NCBI GenBank assembly: GCA_028687755.1
Contig: JAQTZL010000002.1
Location: 1-64,000, forward strand
Source of the DNA: Candidatus Nanopelagicales bacterium
Lineage (GTDB): Bacteria; Actinomycetota; Actinomycetes; S36-B12
DNA: 64,000 nt
Reading direction: 5' to 3'
This document shows positions 63,713 through 64,000 of the stretch, piece by piece (within the stretch, counting starts at the first letter, position 1; each line of letters opens with the position of its first letter). A program made the position numbers and the translations under genes. The notes beneath the pieces are model-generated. The model did no database searches. It was not told where the DNA came from and was given only the letters and a program-made list of their open reading frames with translations.

Positions 63713-64000
63713 TTAGCGGCGCGAGCGCACAACAACTACAGCAAGGGCTGCAAGCGTGGTGCCAATAATCCAGAACCAGTTGTCAGCCAATGTGGTGAAC
63801 GCATTGACGAATGCAGAAATGACAGCGCCGCCTGCGCGACTTTGACCTAATTGACCAACAGTCAAAGCAGCAATGCCGTATGCAATTGGTGGAGCAATAA
63901 CAGCGACGCTGGCATCACTGACTCGCACCTTCACTGCGCAATAGATCGATGCCACGACAAACACAATGCCGGTGAGCCAGCCAAGGCCAGTGCCGCTGAT
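63713..64000 (-). CDS. Membrane protein, DUF6542-like, cut by the window end (partial)
   Basis: At least 95 residues, continuing beyond 64000. The visible part has WLTGIVFVVASIYCAVKVR, VIAPPIAYGIAALTVG with an APP motif, and a C-terminal helix (WFWIIGTTLAALAVVVV) ending in RSRR. A DUF6542 domain is common next to ispH in actinobacteria, and the pattern agrees, but the N-terminus is missing. The frame remains open to the last base. Confidence 0.7.
   Translation of the reverse strand: MSGTGLGWLTGIVFVVASIYCAVKVRVSDASVAVIAPPIAYGIAALTVGQLGQSRAGGAVISAFVNAFTTLADNWFWIIGTTLAALAVVVVRSRR

Overview
The window is a dense, single-chromosome stretch of an actinobacterium of moderate G+C content. A mycothiol S-conjugate amidase (Mca), a SepX/GlpR-like membrane protein, a Pmt-type protein mannosyltransferase, DUF4307, DUF4245 and DUF3817 proteins and a DUF501 domain all point to class Actinomycetia. 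The compact layout (GTGA/ATGA start-stop overlaps, six overlapping convergent gene ends, small intergenic gaps) and the modest G+C fit a streamlined aquatic lineage, but that placement is inference. There are no rRNA genes, insertion sequences, prophage genes or CRISPR arrays. Three tRNA genes are present.

Layout: 1-6.6 kb holds an amino-acid-type ABC substrate-binding protein, small membrane and unknown proteins, tRNA-Arg, a K+ channel, the MscL/SAF/FmdB trio and a two-gene fluoride channel. 6.6-11.1 kb holds 5-formyl-THF cyclo-ligase, galU, an N-acetyltransferase, SepX/GlpR and a protein mannosyltransferase. 11.1-16.2 kb is the classic actinobacterial run rsmI-metG-tatD-rsmA-ispE. A TetR/desaturase pair with a repeated operator follows, then tRNA-Gln and a hydrolase. 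19-28 kb is a long housekeeping run (glmU-prs-rplY-pth-cysQ-mfd-surA-like-mazG), continuing through a DUF885 protein, sbcDC, eno, divIC and a fused DUF501-Ppx gene to a LacI regulator at 38 kb.

Beyond an odd tRNA and an SDR gene at 38-39 kb come a Bax-inhibitor-like protein, msrA, an MFS exporter and the metallohydrolase/DUF2786 pair. The greA-DUF4307-mca neighbourhood, SURF1, a sugar kinase, ung, a MaoC-type protein, a LysE exporter and a YyaL/DUF255 protein follow. 51.8-64 kb carries uppS, PIN-PhoH, a small secreted lytic-transglycosylase-like protein, and glpX-amylosucrase-fumarase on the minus strand. The window closes with YihY, TM2 and DUF4245 proteins, xseAB, ispH and the truncated start of a DUF6542-like membrane protein.

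Together the genes describe an aerobic heterotroph (SURF1, fumarase, enolase) with gluconeogenesis, an alpha-glucan or sucrose route, the MEP isoprenoid pathway, mycothiol detoxification and O-mannosylation. No large new defence or mobile system is visible. The least ordinary items are the DUF501-Ppx fusion, a class I tRNA with a UAA anticodon beside an SDR gene of different codon use, a bL25 protein lacking its usual C-terminal domain and having a structured leader, SepX/GlpR without its molybdotransferase partner gene, and two candidate operators.
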